A stretch of DNA of 64,000 bases from Plantago elongata (taxonomy: Eukaryota; Streptophyta; Magnoliopsida; Lamiales; Plantaginaceae). The position numbers and the translations under genes are program-made. Location: NCBI GenBank assembly GCA_036897095.1, contig JAYMSP010000178.1, positions 1 through 64,000 on the forward strand. Reading direction: 5' to 3'. How positions within the stretch are numbered: position 1 is the first letter of the stretch; each line of letters starts with the position of its first letter. A model generated the notes under the pieces. That model was not told where the DNA came from, ran no database searches, and saw nothing but the letters and a program-made list of their open reading frames with translations. Positions 39,600 through 51,280 of the stretch are shown in pieces.

Positions 39600-40052
39600 C
39601 GGACCTTTCCTTATAAATAAGAACATATTTTTTTCACATTTACCATTTTCACTTATTCTAGAGAGATAAAGGTGCCCGAGTAGACCATAGAGAGAGAAAG
39701 GGAACGAGATAGAAAGGAACATCCGGATACTCCCATTCGAGTAGCTATCCTTCACCTTCCACAGTAAGTTTCCTCTTGCTTATCTCGTGTTTAGTAATTT
39801 TTTTGCTCCTCTCGCTTTTTGTCGGCTTTTTTATTTTTTGTGCACTCTCTTGCTTCTGCTTAGCGATGTATCATGGTATGAGACTTAAATTTAAACGAAA
39901 AACTTCGCATCATAGGATTGGTCCTAAATGCCGAATAGATATATATAGACGTCGATCCCTAGGGGATCGGCTCCATTTTCTTCTGACATAAGCATCCGAC
40001 GACACTTCCCATAACCATCTCTTCTTCTTGTTTCGTAGATCTGCTCTGCGTC
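39600..40052 (+). other. probable leader of the antisense gene
   Basis: TTATAAATAAGAACAT at about 39611 is a good plus-strand TATA box, followed by a CT/GA-rich stretch and CAGTAAGTTT at about 39760, a good splice donor, then TTTCGTAG at about 40039, an acceptor, with the ATG at 40053. This looks like a spliced leader such as host genes use, and suggests that the antisense gene has its own promoter inside the element. Confidence 0.5.
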
Positions 40053-41258
40053 ATGTCGTCAGCCAACTCAATAAGTGATGTCGTAAATAATGTTGAGAAT
40101 GAAGTTAATCAACCCCCTAACATTATTGTGCTTTCTGACTCGGACCAGGCCTTTGAAATAGCCGAGGACATTGCGGATTTCATGCCTGACGAGTCTGAGG
40201 TTCAACTTTTGCATAGTTATCCTCCTCAAGCTCCGTCCATAAGTAGTGAAGACCATCGACCCGGTGTTTCTGTAGAAATAGTGAACACCGAGGCTCCGGT
40301 CACCCTAAGGCAGCCGAATACCTCCGTTACCGATTTCGCTGAGGAAGAGCCAGTCCGTGAATCTTACGATTTCCTCGGTTACAACTATAGGATCCAAGTG
40401 CTAAATCCCATACATTTCTCTTCTATCCCCGGGTCGGGGTTCTACCAAGGGAGTTCCACTGCCCTTCCTTCTCCCCGTCAACTGCTCTTGCAAGAGGAAC
40501 CTTACTCCCTCGTCCCCCGACTTAGTCCCGTGAATCATAAACACCTGGTAGGAGATCCCGACGACTCCACATCTGAAGATTCCTCTAGTGGTTGCTCGGA
40601 CTCAGACTCCGAGGACGATCGTTTCTATGCAAATAGTAAGGGACAACATTCTACTCCGGTGGGAAATGAGTGTGGGGTACCCGTCAAGGAAGGAGTAGAT
40701 AATGTGGTCCCAGATGTTCCGAGGGAGGAGGCCAACGAAGCGCCGATACCTCATGAGCTTAAAGTTACAACTCTGGCCAAGAGGAGAATGACGGGTAAGG
40801 AAGCCAAGGTAACAAGGTCGGTACCAATCATTCCGTTGAGAGAGGATGCCGATAAGAACATTTCCCGATTGATTCCGACCTGTTCTTTTACAGTAACTAT
40901 AAAAGAGATTCCCGACCTTTGTCGGAGATTTGAAATTCCGGAGGACATCGGGATCTTTATTCCCAAACCCGAGGAAACCCTTTACAATCCTCCCACCGGG
41001 TGCATCTCGCTTCACGAGCAATTATTCATGTGTGGGTTTAGGGTGCTGATGATAGAACCCGTTCGCCTTTTCTTTGAGGAAACTACTCTCTGGTCCACAC
41101 AAGTTCAGCTGAACTCTATGGGAGCTGTGATGTGCTTCACTGTGGTCTTGCCCTCAAAAGGTGAGGTATTTTCCATGGCTAAGTTCTTGTCGGCCTTCAC
41201 CATCTCGAAAGTGAAGAATAATTTATACTATTTCTTTTCTTCTCGGAATTATTACTGA
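40053..41258 (+). CDS. antisense ORF of the Tat element, 'putative gypsy type transposon' domain
   Basis: A 401-aa frame opposite to gag-pol. The first 250 residues are acidic and poorly ordered (SDSDQAFEIAEDIADFMPDE, SEDSSSGCSDSDSEDD). From about residue 290 it reads IPDLCRRFEIPEDIGIFIPKP, then PPTGCISLHEQLFMCGFRV and FSMAKFLSAFTISK..YYFFSSRN, the pattern of Pfam family PF04195 (plant 'putative gypsy type transposon'), as I recall it: PPxGxxxxHxxxFxxGFRLP..F..FF..YYF. The role is unknown; related antisense ORFs in Retand/Grande-like elements have no established function. As an LTR-element part it is treated as fossil material. Confidence 0.75.
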   Translation: MSSANSISDVVNNVENEVNQPPNIIVLSDSDQAFEIAEDIADFMPDESEVQLLHSYPPQAPSISSEDHRPGVSVEIVNTEAPVTLRQPNTSVTDFAEEEPVRESYDFLGYNYRIQVLNPIHFSSIPGSGFYQGSSTALPSPRQLLLQEEPYSLVPRLSPVNHKHLVGDPDDSTSEDSSSGCSDSDSEDDRFYANSKGQHSTPVGNECGVPVKEGVDNVVPDVPREEANEAPIPHELKVTTLAKRRMTGKEAKVTRSVPIIPLREDADKNISRLIPTCSFTVTIKEIPDLCRRFEIPEDIGIFIPKPEETLYNPPTGCISLHEQLFMCGFRVLMIEPVRLFFEETTLWSTQVQLNSMGAVMCFTVVLPSKGEVFSMAKFLSAFTISKVKNNLYYFFSSRNYY

Positions 41259-41294
41259 ATCCTGGATCCCTACGATTCTTCTTACTCATGGCGC

Positions 41295-43184
41295 TTGTGG
41301 CATCGGTACTTCTACATCAAACACCAAAAGGGGACTTGGAGAGTTCCCCGAATTTTCCAAAATAAGAAGTTCAGATCGGCACCTTTAAGGGAAGTACCAT
41401 GGTGGTCAGGTGAGTTATGCCAAGTAGAGATGTTAGTGAGCGATGGGGAAGAGTCCGAGGATGAAGAAGAAATGTCAAGCAAGGATGAAAAAGGAATCCC
41501 TGATGAGGACAATTCCAAGGATGAAGAGGAATCCGAGGATGAGGCCGGATCCGAGGACAAGGATGAGTCCGAATCCGAGGACGATGATGCCGATGAAGAA
41601 TCTGAGGATAGACCCATTGGTTGTGAAGACTTGGATGAAGAGATGGCTGAGGAGCATAGGGCCATATTCGGTATCGATGGAAAACCCCCCACATACTACT
41701 ACCCTTACTCGTCGGTCATTCAACCATAACTCTTTCTGGCCGGATTAACTAGCACCCCCGTTTATTGTAAAATAATAGGGGGATCTCAGTAAGCGTCCAT
41801 CTTATTCTCGTCGGTTTTATTTTACTCGGCTTTACTTTAACTTTTATTTCTTCATTTGCAGATTACTGGATCATGTCGACGACTACCGCTTTGAACAAGC
41901 AGAAAGCTGCCGCCAAGGTGAGGGCGATGAATGCCGGGAAGGAACTGGGAGGCACGTGGTGAAGTTGAAAGCTGACGAACCGGTCAATGCTTCTACCATC
42001 CTCGAGCCACCGCCTCCGACTGTTGAGGTAATTCTGGCATCCATTCGATCGACACTGGTTATCCGAGTAATATGTGATTGATTTGAATATGCTATTCATA
42101 TATGTAGGGTGCGGCTCTAGTGACCCCAGCTGCAGACAAGACTAAGAAGAGGGACCGAGAAGTCCGAAAGGACATGAGCAAGAGCCGGAGTTCCAAGAAG
42201 AGTCGGCTCACGTTTGAGGAGTTCTCGGTAGTGAAATTGAAACACTTCGACCAAGAGGCCCTCGGCTTCAGCTTGAAACTTCTCTCCGAGATGGTAAGTT
42301 TCTCTCCATGCCATCAACTTACGTTCACCAATCCACTTTTATTCGGGACCATATTAACTTAGATCAAAATGATCCACATGTCTCCAATCATGCTGACGCT
42401 CTTACCAACTTGAAGATTGCTCCTGACACTACTGCTTTGGTGGCCGAATTCGAGGCCTCTAAAAAGGCTCTTGCAGAAAGTGAGGCTGCTCGGGGAGCTC
42501 TGGAGGCCGAGAAGAAGCACCTTGAGAAGGAGGTTGAGGATGAGAAAGCTCGAGCCGACCATGAGAGCCTCATAGCCAAAGCCCTGGCTTCCAGACAACA
42601 AAAGGCAAAAAAATTCTTGCTGAGGAAGTTGCAGCTGACCCGAGTGGAACCTGTTCGGGAATTTCTAGGCTCTTGATCTTACCACAACAATATAATGGAG
42701 GAAGCTGGAGTCTTTCGCTCTAAGGGGTTCACATCTGCCATTGGTCAACTAATCAAGCTAAAGTTGCTGCCCAAGAATTTCAAGATTGATATCACCGATT
42801 TGAATATGATGAACAATGTCGACAATGAAGACTATGTGGACAAAGATGAACATTCATTCGAGGAGCTACAGACTGAGGAATGGTGGTACGATGTGTGCAG
42901 TCCCCCCGTTGATGACTTTCCCGACGTCCGAGGAGAGTTCCATCCGAACTTCTCCACTTGGTTTCCTGAGCTGTTCTTCCATTCTCGGATCGATGATCTC
43001 CATCTCACCAACCTTGACCGTGAATGGTGCCGTATTCCTTAAGCTTACAGACATGTTGCAGGGATGGAGATTGTTGAGGAAGAGGTGGCTGGCACCGATG
43101 GAATCGTGAAGGTCAAGAAGGCTTTGAGGATGATCAAGTCGGCTAACCAGACTGAATCATCGTCTGGCCCCCAGGAACTGTAAT
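41295..43184 (+). other. further antisense coding segments (acidic, coiled-coil) of the Tat element
   Basis: Downstream of the 40053 ORF on the same strand come MWHRYFYIKHQKGTWRVP (the family's W..RFF..W.FP-like continuation) with a long Glu/Asp/Ser-rich stretch to about 41729; a short MSTTTALNKQKAAAK start at 41873; TKKRDREVRKDMSKSRSSKK at about 42140; a coiled coil (VAEFEASKKALAESEAARGA, EKKHLEKEVEDEKARADHES) at about 42440-42590; and a final WWYDVC..FPELFFHSRID segment to about 43040. Order and composition match plant PF04195 proteins (domain, acidic linker, coiled coil), which are known to be split by introns. Boundaries are not asserted. Confidence 0.6.
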
Positions 43185-43470
43185 TCCCGAGTCTACTCAC
43201 CCTGTTGTTTAATCTAGTTGCCGTATCTTTTGTCGAACTCTAATGGTTGTATATGGCTGATTTACTGACTATGCCCTCAATTTGTGAGGGACCATTCTTT
43301 TGTCGGTCATCCTTAGATCATGTCTGAACTTTGTTAGTATCTTCGCCTTATGCGAGATCCGAGGCTGACCTCTTAACTAATTATCGGTATGTAATATTTG
43401 TACTCGTCGGTATGTAATATTTTGCTTAGGCGTTATCAACTCTTTTTATTTGGAGCTTTCACCTATATTA

Positions 43471-43471
<1 letters not shown>

Positions 43472-43502
<31 letters not shown>
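43472..43502. repeat. run of 31 C (31 G on the element's strand)
   Basis: Uninterrupted C run followed by CACACACA, lying at the junction between the antisense gene and the tandem repeats. The true length is uncertain because such runs are often misread. Confidence 0.9.
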
Positions 43503-43589
43503 ACACACATGAAAAACAAATTAGAACACCCCAGGTATTGAACAAAGTATTGTGAAAACTATGTTGAATACTTGTGTTTTTTCGTACGT

Positions 43590-44098
43590 TTGTTCGTGTG
43601 GTTCGGCTACTTGTTAGTCAACCGAGTAGTTTACACTTGTACTCTTTTGTAGTTTGAGTGTACTCGGCTTTTCGTTAGTTAGCCGAGGAAATGTGCACTT
43701 GTACAATTTTGCAGTTTGTTTAGTGATACTCGACTTTTCATTAGTTAGCCGAGGAGATTGCACTTGTACAATTTTGCATTTTTTTTAGTGATACTCTGGC
43801 GTTTCATTAGTTAGCCGAGGAGATTGCACTTGTACAATTTCACAGTTTGTTTAGTGAAACTCGGTTTTTCGTTAGTTAGCCGAGGAAATTGCACTTGTAC
43901 TTTTTCGCAGTTGGTTTAATGATACTCGACTTTTCGTTAGCTAGCCGAGGAGATTGCACTTGTGCAATTTTGCAGTTTGTTTAGTGATACTCGGCTTTTC
44001 GTTAGTTAGCCGAGGAGATTGCACTTTTACTTTTTCGCAGTTTGTTTAGTGATACTTGACCTTTCGTTAGTTAGTTGAGGAGATTGCACTTGTACTTT
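43590..44098 (-). repeat. about eight 65-bp tandem repeats in the Tat 3' untranslated region
   Basis: Units repeat GATACTCGGCTTTTCGTTAG then TTAGCCGAGGAGATTGCAC and TTGTACAATTTTGCAGTTTG with a period of about 64-67 bases; marker positions of GCCGAGG fall near 43683, 43750, 43814, 43880, 43945, 44010 and 44074. Tandem repeats here, just after integrase, are a known feature of Tat-lineage elements and have been linked with the birth of satellite DNA. Confidence 0.85.
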
Positions 44099-44190
44099 TG
44101 ACAGTAAAACAACTTGTATTGATGATCAAAAAGGAGAAATCGATTACAAGGGTCTCGATCATCCGATTCTCAAAACATTACAAATCCCTC

Positions 44191-45270
44191 TCAAGGGTAG
44201 AACTTCAGAAGGTTCCTAGCGTTCCAGGTGTGCTCCACGGTTTTCCCATTCATCTCGGTCAGCTCATAGCTTTCGTTGATGCTTGCTCGGACCACTTTGA
44301 AAGGGACTTTCCACTTGGGTTCTAGTTTTCCAACGTGTTCTTGTACCTCAGCTTTGGTGAGAACAAGGTCTCCAATTTGCAAGTTCCGTTTGCGAACATT
44401 CTTGTTATAAGCACGAGCCATAGTGGCCTGGTAGCCTATTGTTCGGGCCAATGCGGTGCTACGAACACTTTCTAACATGTCGAGATCGTAAATGTGCTTG
44501 TCATGATTGTCGGCCAGTACGTATCCTTGGATACGTTCGGTCATGACAACCACTTAAGCAGGGATGACGGATTTCGAACTGTAGAGTAGGTTGAAAGGAT
44601 TTTCTGAGTAGCAGTCCGAGCAGTCGTGCGATACGCCCATAGGACTCCATCGAGTTCATCCACCCAGTCTCCCTTAGCCTCCCCCAGTCTCTTTATCCAA
44701 AATGGTACGATCGGTCACCTCGGTCTGGCCATTCGTTTGTGGATAACCAACAGAAGTGAAGTGTTGGTCGATCTTCATTTCTTCACACCATTCTCGGAGC
44801 TTCCTCCCACTAAATTGTCGTCCATTTTCGGCCACCAATATTCTGGGTTGTCCGAACCGACAAGTTAGTTTCCACAAGAATCATATGACATCATCCTTGG
44901 TAATTCCTACCGTAGGCTTTGCTTCAACCCATTTGGAAAAGTACTCTATTGCGACGATCAAGAACTTGACATTTCCTGGTGCGGGTGGAAAATGTCCGAC
45001 TGTATCAATCCCCCACCGATCAAAAGGGCAAGTAATGGAAGTGGAAATCATCGGGATTGTCGGCTGGTGGGGTATTCAGGCAAACATCTGGCAAGTTTTG
45101 CAAGATCGGGAGAATATGTTGGCTTCCTTCTGCTTAGCCGGCCAGTAGAAACCGGCTCGGTGAATTTTCTGTGCCAACACTCTCCCTCCTGAATGATTGC
45201 TACATGATCCTTGCTGAATTTCTGTGAGGATGGTGTTGGCCTCTTTTGGAGTGGCGCAACGGAGTAGTGT
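44191..45270 (-). pseudogene. integrase region of the Tat element
   Basis: Minus-strand zinc-binding part (HSGGRVLAQKIHRAGFYWP, then CKTCQ) at about 45190-45080, catalytic core pieces (FGQPRILVAENGRQFSG, SVGYPQTNGQTEV) at about 44700-44870, and a C-terminal part (LQIGDLVLTKAE, KLEPKWKVPFKVV, HTWNARNLLKFYP) ending at 44191. Broken. Confidence 0.85.
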
Positions 45271-45459
45271 ACCATCAAAAGATACCTTGTATAAATTTGT
45301 GCCCGTCCACGAGTACCTTTGGAGCTTCCTCTGCAGACGTCGGCTTTCAGCTGGATCGTTCAGAAGTATTCCTTTCGAGAAGTAAGAGATGAGTGGGGTC
45401 ATCCAGTTCTCAGATGTCGTGAGTACCGATATGATTTCGATCCCAGAGATAGAGGAATC

Positions 45460-45900
45460 ACTCTTGGTCATTAAGACTACAGTCCGAGTATCCACGGCTC
45501 CAGACGTCGTAGCCCATTTAGAGAGACCATAGGCTCTCGCATTCAAAGACCGATCAATCTTCTGAAGAGTGAATGTGTCGAAAGTCTTTGCCAAATCCTT
45601 CACAAGTTGTAAGTACTTAATCATGGATGCACTCTTAGTTGTGAATTTTCCCGAAAACTGTTCAGTCACCAGTTGTGAATCCGAGAAGGATTCTAGTTTC
45701 CTGGCCATGACTGATTTGGCCATTTTCATCCCTGCGAGTAATGCTTCATACTCGACCTCGTTGTTTGTGACAGGGAATGTCAAACGGACGACATATTCCA
45801 TCGCTGCACCCTCGGGGCTAACCAAAAGTAAACATGTTTCGCCTGCATGAGAAGCCGAGGATCCATCCACATACAATGTCCATATTTCTCGTTTCACGGG
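45460..45900 (-). pseudogene. archaeal-type second RNase H of the Tat element
   Basis: Minus strand WTLYVDGSSASHAGE, then NNEVEYEALLAGMKMAKS and SDSQLVTEQFSGKF follow the D..E..D pattern of the aRNH domain that Tat-lineage pol carries in addition to its own RNase H. It sits between the RT/RNase H region and integrase. Confidence 0.82.
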
Positions 45901-46149
45901 CTCAACTGATCTAGTCAGAGGTGGTGGTGGTAAGATTTTCTCACAGGTCCGACTAATGGTCCAGTCGGCCACAGGATCACCCTCAATGGTCTCGATCATA
46001 AGGTCAGATGAGGAAAGAACTAGAACAGTTGCATTCTCGGCACGTGTTGGTGTGTCCTTGTTCTTGTCCTCGGACTCATCCGTTGTGGACGGGTACTAGG
46101 CTAAGAAGTCGGCCAATACTTGAGCCTTCTTTGCGCTGGGGCCTGATAC

Positions 46150-47510
46150 TCGATTGTGTGATCTCCTAACTCAATGGTCCATTTGGTCAGTCTTCCCGAC
46201 TTACCCCCATCGCCTAAGACTTATTTCAAAGGTTGGCTTGTGAGCACCACTATCTTGTGGGAGCGGAAATATGGCTTTAATTTCCGCGCTGCTTCTATCA
46301 GACAAAGAGCGTATTTCTCAATTTCCATATAGTTCTTTTCAGCTGGGGTGAGGACTTTGCTAAGGTAGTAGATAGGTAGATGCTCGCTCTTGCTGATCCG
46401 TACAAAATCGAGCTTACCACTTCAGTCGAGACGGCTAAGTAAATATAAAGAGGTTCTCCCTCCTCGGGTTTTGCCAACAGTGGCGGTGTAGCCAAATAAG
46501 TCTTTAAGCTTTCAAAAGCTAGCCTACATTCATCCGTCCATTCAAATTTGACAGTTTTTCAGAGCGTTTTGAAGAAAGGCAAATTCTTCTCAGCCGGTCT
46601 CGAAATGAACCGACTTAAAGAGATAACCTTCCCGATTAGTCCCTGCACATCTCTTAGCTTTTCTGGATGAGGCAAATCCACGATTGTTATGATATTCTCA
46701 GGATTAGCCTCAATTCTCCTCTGGGTCACCATCCGAGGAACTTTCCTCCATGAACCCCGAAGGTACATTTCGCTGGGTTCAGTTTCATGCTATACTTTCT
46801 GAGTATCGCAAAGCATCTTTCCAAGTGTGTCAAGTGATCACCTGCTTCTTTGCTCTTAACTAGTATGTCATCCACATAGACTTCCATCGACCGACCAAAT
46901 TCTTCTCGAAACATGAGATTCATCAATCACTGGTATGTAGCTCCGGCGTTTCGAAATTCGAATGGCATGACTTTGAAACAATACACTCCACCAGCTGTAA
47001 TGAAGGCCGTCTTCTTTATATCCTCCTCGACCATTCTAATATGATAGAATCCTTGGAAGGCATCCATGAAGCTTAGGAGCGCACATCCTGCTGTGGAGTC
47101 AACTAGTTGATCTATCCTTGGGAGAGGGTAAGGATCTTTAGGAAAATTCTTGTTAAGAGAAGTGAAGTCGTCACACATTCGCCATTTGCCCGGACTTTTT
47201 TCTACTAAAACCACATTGCATATCCAGTCCGAGTAATTAACTTCTCGGATGTGTCCCGCTTGTAGTAGTCGGCTCACTTCCTCGACTATGATCTTGTCGG
47301 GCACATCTCCATGATCCCTCTTCTTTTGTTTGATTGGTCGGATGAAGGGATCCACATTAAGTGAGTGCACCATAACCCGAGGATCTATTCTTGTCAAGTC
47401 ATCGCTGCTCCATGCAAAAACGTCCACATTCTTTCGTAGGAAAGATGTCATAGCGAAGGTCAACTCATCATTCATGCCGGAGCCGATCTTTAGTTCTCGG
47501 TCCATTCACC
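46150..47510 (-). pseudogene. reverse transcriptase and RNase H region of the Tat element
   Basis: Read on the minus strand: IDPRVMVHSLNVDP, KKRDHGDVPDKIIVEEVSRL, SPGKWRMCDDFTSLNK, YPLPRIDQLVD, and MEVYVDDILVKSK with the YVDD catalytic motif near 46880; the RNase H tether follows to about 46150. Broken. Confidence 0.85.
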
Positions 47511-47949
47511 CGTTAACCAATTGCACTCCTATGATCTCCTCGTCGGGCTGGACTCGATTCACATGCAGAAAACATTGAGTGGGTCCCCCTACATGTGGTT
47601 CGGGAGGAATAACTGCGTGCTCCTCCACTTTGACGCACTCCAAAGGAATGATGACCTTGTTTGATCGGTCCTTATCTACTCCCATTTTTAGGTAGTTGAT
47701 CCCGTCTGCCACAGTCTTTTCCTTCTTTGTCCTGATCTGCACAAGTTGGATCGGTAAACACAGTCTCTTGTTTCGGTCACTATCATTCTCAGAGGAGGAA
47801 TTTAACCGATCATATGGCTGAGAAGCTCGGTGCGTAGATAAGGTGTAGCACTCCCAAGCAGCTCATCGGTTCCCCGTCAAAGTAGCCACATCGAATTTGG
47901 TTGGGAATTTCAACTATAGATGGAAAGTGGAGGCAACTGCTCGGAACAT

Positions 47950-48320
47950 GTTCAACGTAGGTCGGCCGATGAGAACATTATACTCAAACGGAGCATCCAC
48001 AATGATGAACGAAACTGAGTTTTGGGTGGCTCTGCGCGGACTTTCTCCATGGAGGGTGGCAAGTAGAGAATAGCGCGCGGTTGGATAAGATGTCCCCCGA
48101 ATCCGACCAAACTTGTTGTAACTAGCTTAATGCCATCCAAACTCAGTTTCATTTTTTGGACAATACTCATGATGATGTTCGGGGAACTTCCTGTATCAAT
48201 CAAGATTTTCGTCATTGGATATGACCATTTCCACCACAAATGGTACGTCCGGGCTAGAAGTTGATCCCTGACTGACACAAAGAGGAGGGGCATCGGCTTC
48301 GTCGAAGGTGATGACATTTA
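47950..48320 (-). pseudogene. aspartic protease region of the Tat element
   Basis: Minus strand MTKILIDTGSSPNIIMS contains the DTGSS active-site motif of retroelement proteases. Confidence 0.8.
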
Positions 48321-48519
48321 TTCCGGACTTGATGTAATTGACTTCTTCTGCATCAGTTTTTGCCATGGCTCGGGCTGTGTTTTTCTGAGCGTTCCTACTA
48401 TCTTCCCCAGTCGGTCCTCCTTCGATAGTCAGTATTCGATCATAAATGATTGGATTTTTCTCTGCCTGATCTACTCGGCCATTCTTTTTCCTGGGGCTCC
48501 TCCCTTGTTGCGGCGAAGA

Positions 48520-50563
48520 TGCTATTTTTGGTGACCGATCCCTTGGAGGTGTTCTGGATCTCCTCGGACTCTTATACCCCCTGAGGGCTGTATTTCTGCA
48601 ATGCTTTGGCCTGACGGTCGGTTTTTTTGAGCGGAATATCGTGGATCATCAGTTTTTTCCCGCCTCAAAACACACTCCTTGAGGTACCCCAAATCTATCA
48701 ACCTTTGTATTTCCAGACGGATTTGATGACACTTGTCTGTGGAGTGACCCTTCTGTTTGTGGAAGTGGTAGTATTCATTGGAATTCTGAGTAAACTGAGT
48801 TTCCTTGTGTTTTTCAGGTCTCTGAAATGGCAAACTCTTAGTCTCCATGATGGTGAGAATCTGGTCCTTCGGTATCTTTAGTTCAGTATAGCCTCATTAG
48901 ATGTCTTCTCGGCGATCGTCGCCGTTCCTCTTGTCGGACTTTTTTCTCATTTTTCGGTCGATTCTGGTTTTCTACCGTATGGTTAGCAGCCTGGATCTTG
49001 TGTGATGTAGGTCTGTCCCTCCTAGTGATCGCTCGGACCACAATGGTGCCCAATGCCTCCTCGGTCTTCAAGAATCGATTAGTGAGGTCGATGAGTTCCC
49101 TCACCGACCATAGATCATCATCTACCAATTTCCGCCTAAAGTAGGCATTGTTGGTGTTTGCACAAAGGTATCAGATCCTTCCTTTGAGAGTATGGGTATC
49201 TATCATAGATGCAACCAGTTCAAACCGTCGAACAAATGTCCTCAAGGATTCATCCTCACACTGTACGACCTCGGCCAAATAACTAGAGGGGCGATCAGTT
49301 TCCTTGAAATTCTCGAATCGTATGATGAACTCGGCCAATAGATGATCCCACGACAATATGGAATCTGAGCGAAGGCTTTTCCACCAGGTCATGACATGTC
49401 CATGAAAAGTGCTAGGAATAATTGTGCTCGGACATTGTCCGTTATTCCCATCCCGTCGAGAGATGCTTCAAACCTAATCATGTGATCAATCAGGCAGGAG
49501 TCTCCTTCGTAACGTTCGGAACTAGCTGGCGCTACTCGGCCCAAAGGTAAGACTTCCTTCCTGGTTGCATTGGACAGATGATCCATACTCCTTTTATATT
49601 TAATAGTGCTCTTGCTCGGCAGAGGTTATCCAACTTGTTCCTCTCGAGCTCCAATGCCTTCTCATGAATTCTGACTTGTTCTTTCAAGTGTCTAGCCTCA
49701 TAGCGGTGCATGGACCGTGGGTGACTCTGTACCGATCCTGATCGACTCCTACATCGTGCTCTATCCCACGGGCTAGGACTTCGGTGATCTCAAGATCATC
49801 TCGAATATTCTCGCTGATCGGGAGAGGGTCGGCGTCCCCTAGAATTGGCTCTCCCTCTAGATCGTCTGGGAGAGTCGACATACTGACTATACATGGATTA
49901 GTTCTCTTGGTTCATCCGTTCCCTGGAGTACTTGTCACCTCGACCTTGGTCACGACGCTGGTCTCTTCTGAAAACTCGGGAAGGAGTGGCGTCTCGGTGA
50001 GTACGATCATTGACTCCCCTACCCTCCTCCCGATGCGGTTGTCGATTTCGCTCCTCTTCCTGAGCGGCTTTCGCCCTCTGATTGATGACTTCCCTTAGGT
50101 CTTCCTCTTGATCTCGGGCATTGGTCTGGCCACTACATCGAGTAGCCGTAGATCGGCCAGTATTTCTAGACTGTTGCTGACCTCGGGAATCTTCTTCGAC
50201 ACGAGATTGTGCTTGTTTGTTTTGTGCATTTTTTGTTACCTCTTTTGCTTGGAGATTGGCTAAGAGATACTGAATCTGAGCCTCCGTCAGGTTGATAGGA
50301 GTTGGATTATCTTCTGGGACCATCCATGCATGCTTCTCGAGCTCAATGAGTAGGACACTCTTGAGTGGTGGTGGTCGGACAGGCGATGCCTCATGCAAGT
50401 TTGAGGCAAAACCTCCCTCTTGTTCCTCGGCCCTTGGATCGTCCTGGGCGGACGGCTTGGGACTGGCACTGCGTGTTCGGCCTGCTACGTTAGGATTGAC
50501 AATTGAGGCAGAAGCTCTTGAATTTCCCGCGGTGTTGCGCTTCCGATGCTGCCTTAGGGCCAT
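48520..50563 (-). pseudogene. gag region of the Tat element
   Basis: Starts MALRQHRKRNTAGNSRASAS at 50563, about 35 bases after the primer site. It runs through a charged linker, then a retrotransposon gag domain (WWKSLRSDSILSWDHLLAEF, CEDESLRTFVRRFELV) at about 49180-49590, and a knuckle variant YYHFHKQKGHSTDKC at about 48780 typical of the Tat group. Broken. Confidence 0.82.
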
Positions 50564-50599
50564 GACTTTTTGTGCCGAGACCCATAGACGGCGCCAATA

Positions 50600-51280
50600 T
50601 GATGTGGTATAAAAATGGCCAAGTGTTTAGACTAAGAAAGATTATTACTAAATCAATCGTGATGACCAAGGCAATGCTCCTCGAAAGTGAAACCTACAGG
50701 GGAAAGTGGCGGGTTAAACCCTTTAAGACCGATTTTCCTAAGACAAACCGGTACAACACGAATTAGCGTGTAGTCGGAAGTAATCCGAGTAGATGTAGAT
50801 AACAGTATATTAGTGGTAGTTCACTTACTTCAATAGGAGTAAATGCTCGAGTATTTATAGCGGAATCTCCGGGGGACTAGCTCCCGACCGTTGTCGCCGG
50901 TTGGTCGGGTGCACCCCAAGCTGACACGTGTCCCCAGAGACAGGTTGCACGCTGTGATTCGGCAATGATCCGGAAGTGTGTCTAGTCGGCTTTAAGACAG
51001 CCCCTAAGTTAAATGCCTTAGTCCAGTTCCGGCCACATTGGTCCCTAATACGTTGACAATAGTCGGCTATGTTTGAGTAGGGTCAGTCCGACTAGTCAGA
51101 GTGCTTATGTTATGTTGATGATACTAACTCTCTCTGATCGGCTCTGTGGGGAGACATGCAGATATTTGGCTCCCGAGGTAGATTAGAACTCTTACGATTA
51201 TTTCGATTCTATTTATCACGCGCTGTTACGACCTCGTCTTTAAGAGTAAATTAGAAAAAATAATTTATTTGTATATATTA
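50600..51280 (-). repeat. 5' LTR of the Tat element
   Basis: Partner of 36343-37016. Minus-strand TATA box CTATAAATAC at about 50850-50860. Its inner edge is followed by the TGGCGCCGTCTATGGG primer site. Confidence 0.88.

Larger units (their letters stand above)
36343..51280 (-). mobile_element. Ty3/gypsy Tat-lineage LTR retrotransposon, 14.9 kb, broken
   Basis: Minus-strand element between LTRs of about 675-680 bp, with a near-matching duplication (GCCTG at 36338-36342, TCCTG at 51281-51285). From the right: 5' LTR, primer site at about 50583-50597 (TGGCGCCGTCTATGGG), gag, protease, RT, RNase H, a second archaeal-type RNase H, integrase, a tandem-repeat 3' region, oppositely oriented extra ORFs, and polypurine tract (CTGGGGGATCTTA) next to the 3' LTR. 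The second RNase H plus antisense ORFs and 3' repeats are the known hallmarks of the Tat group (Retand, Ogre, Grande, RIRE2). Layout is whole, but the sense genes carry ten or more interruptions. LTRs look about 90 percent alike, so probably a few million years old. Confidence 0.92.

Noticed and set aside
41371-41694. Minus-strand frames opposite the acidic antisense ORF
   Set aside because: These are shadows of the Glu/Asp/Ser-rich plus-strand repeat (GAG/GAT codons read backwards as CTC/ATC).
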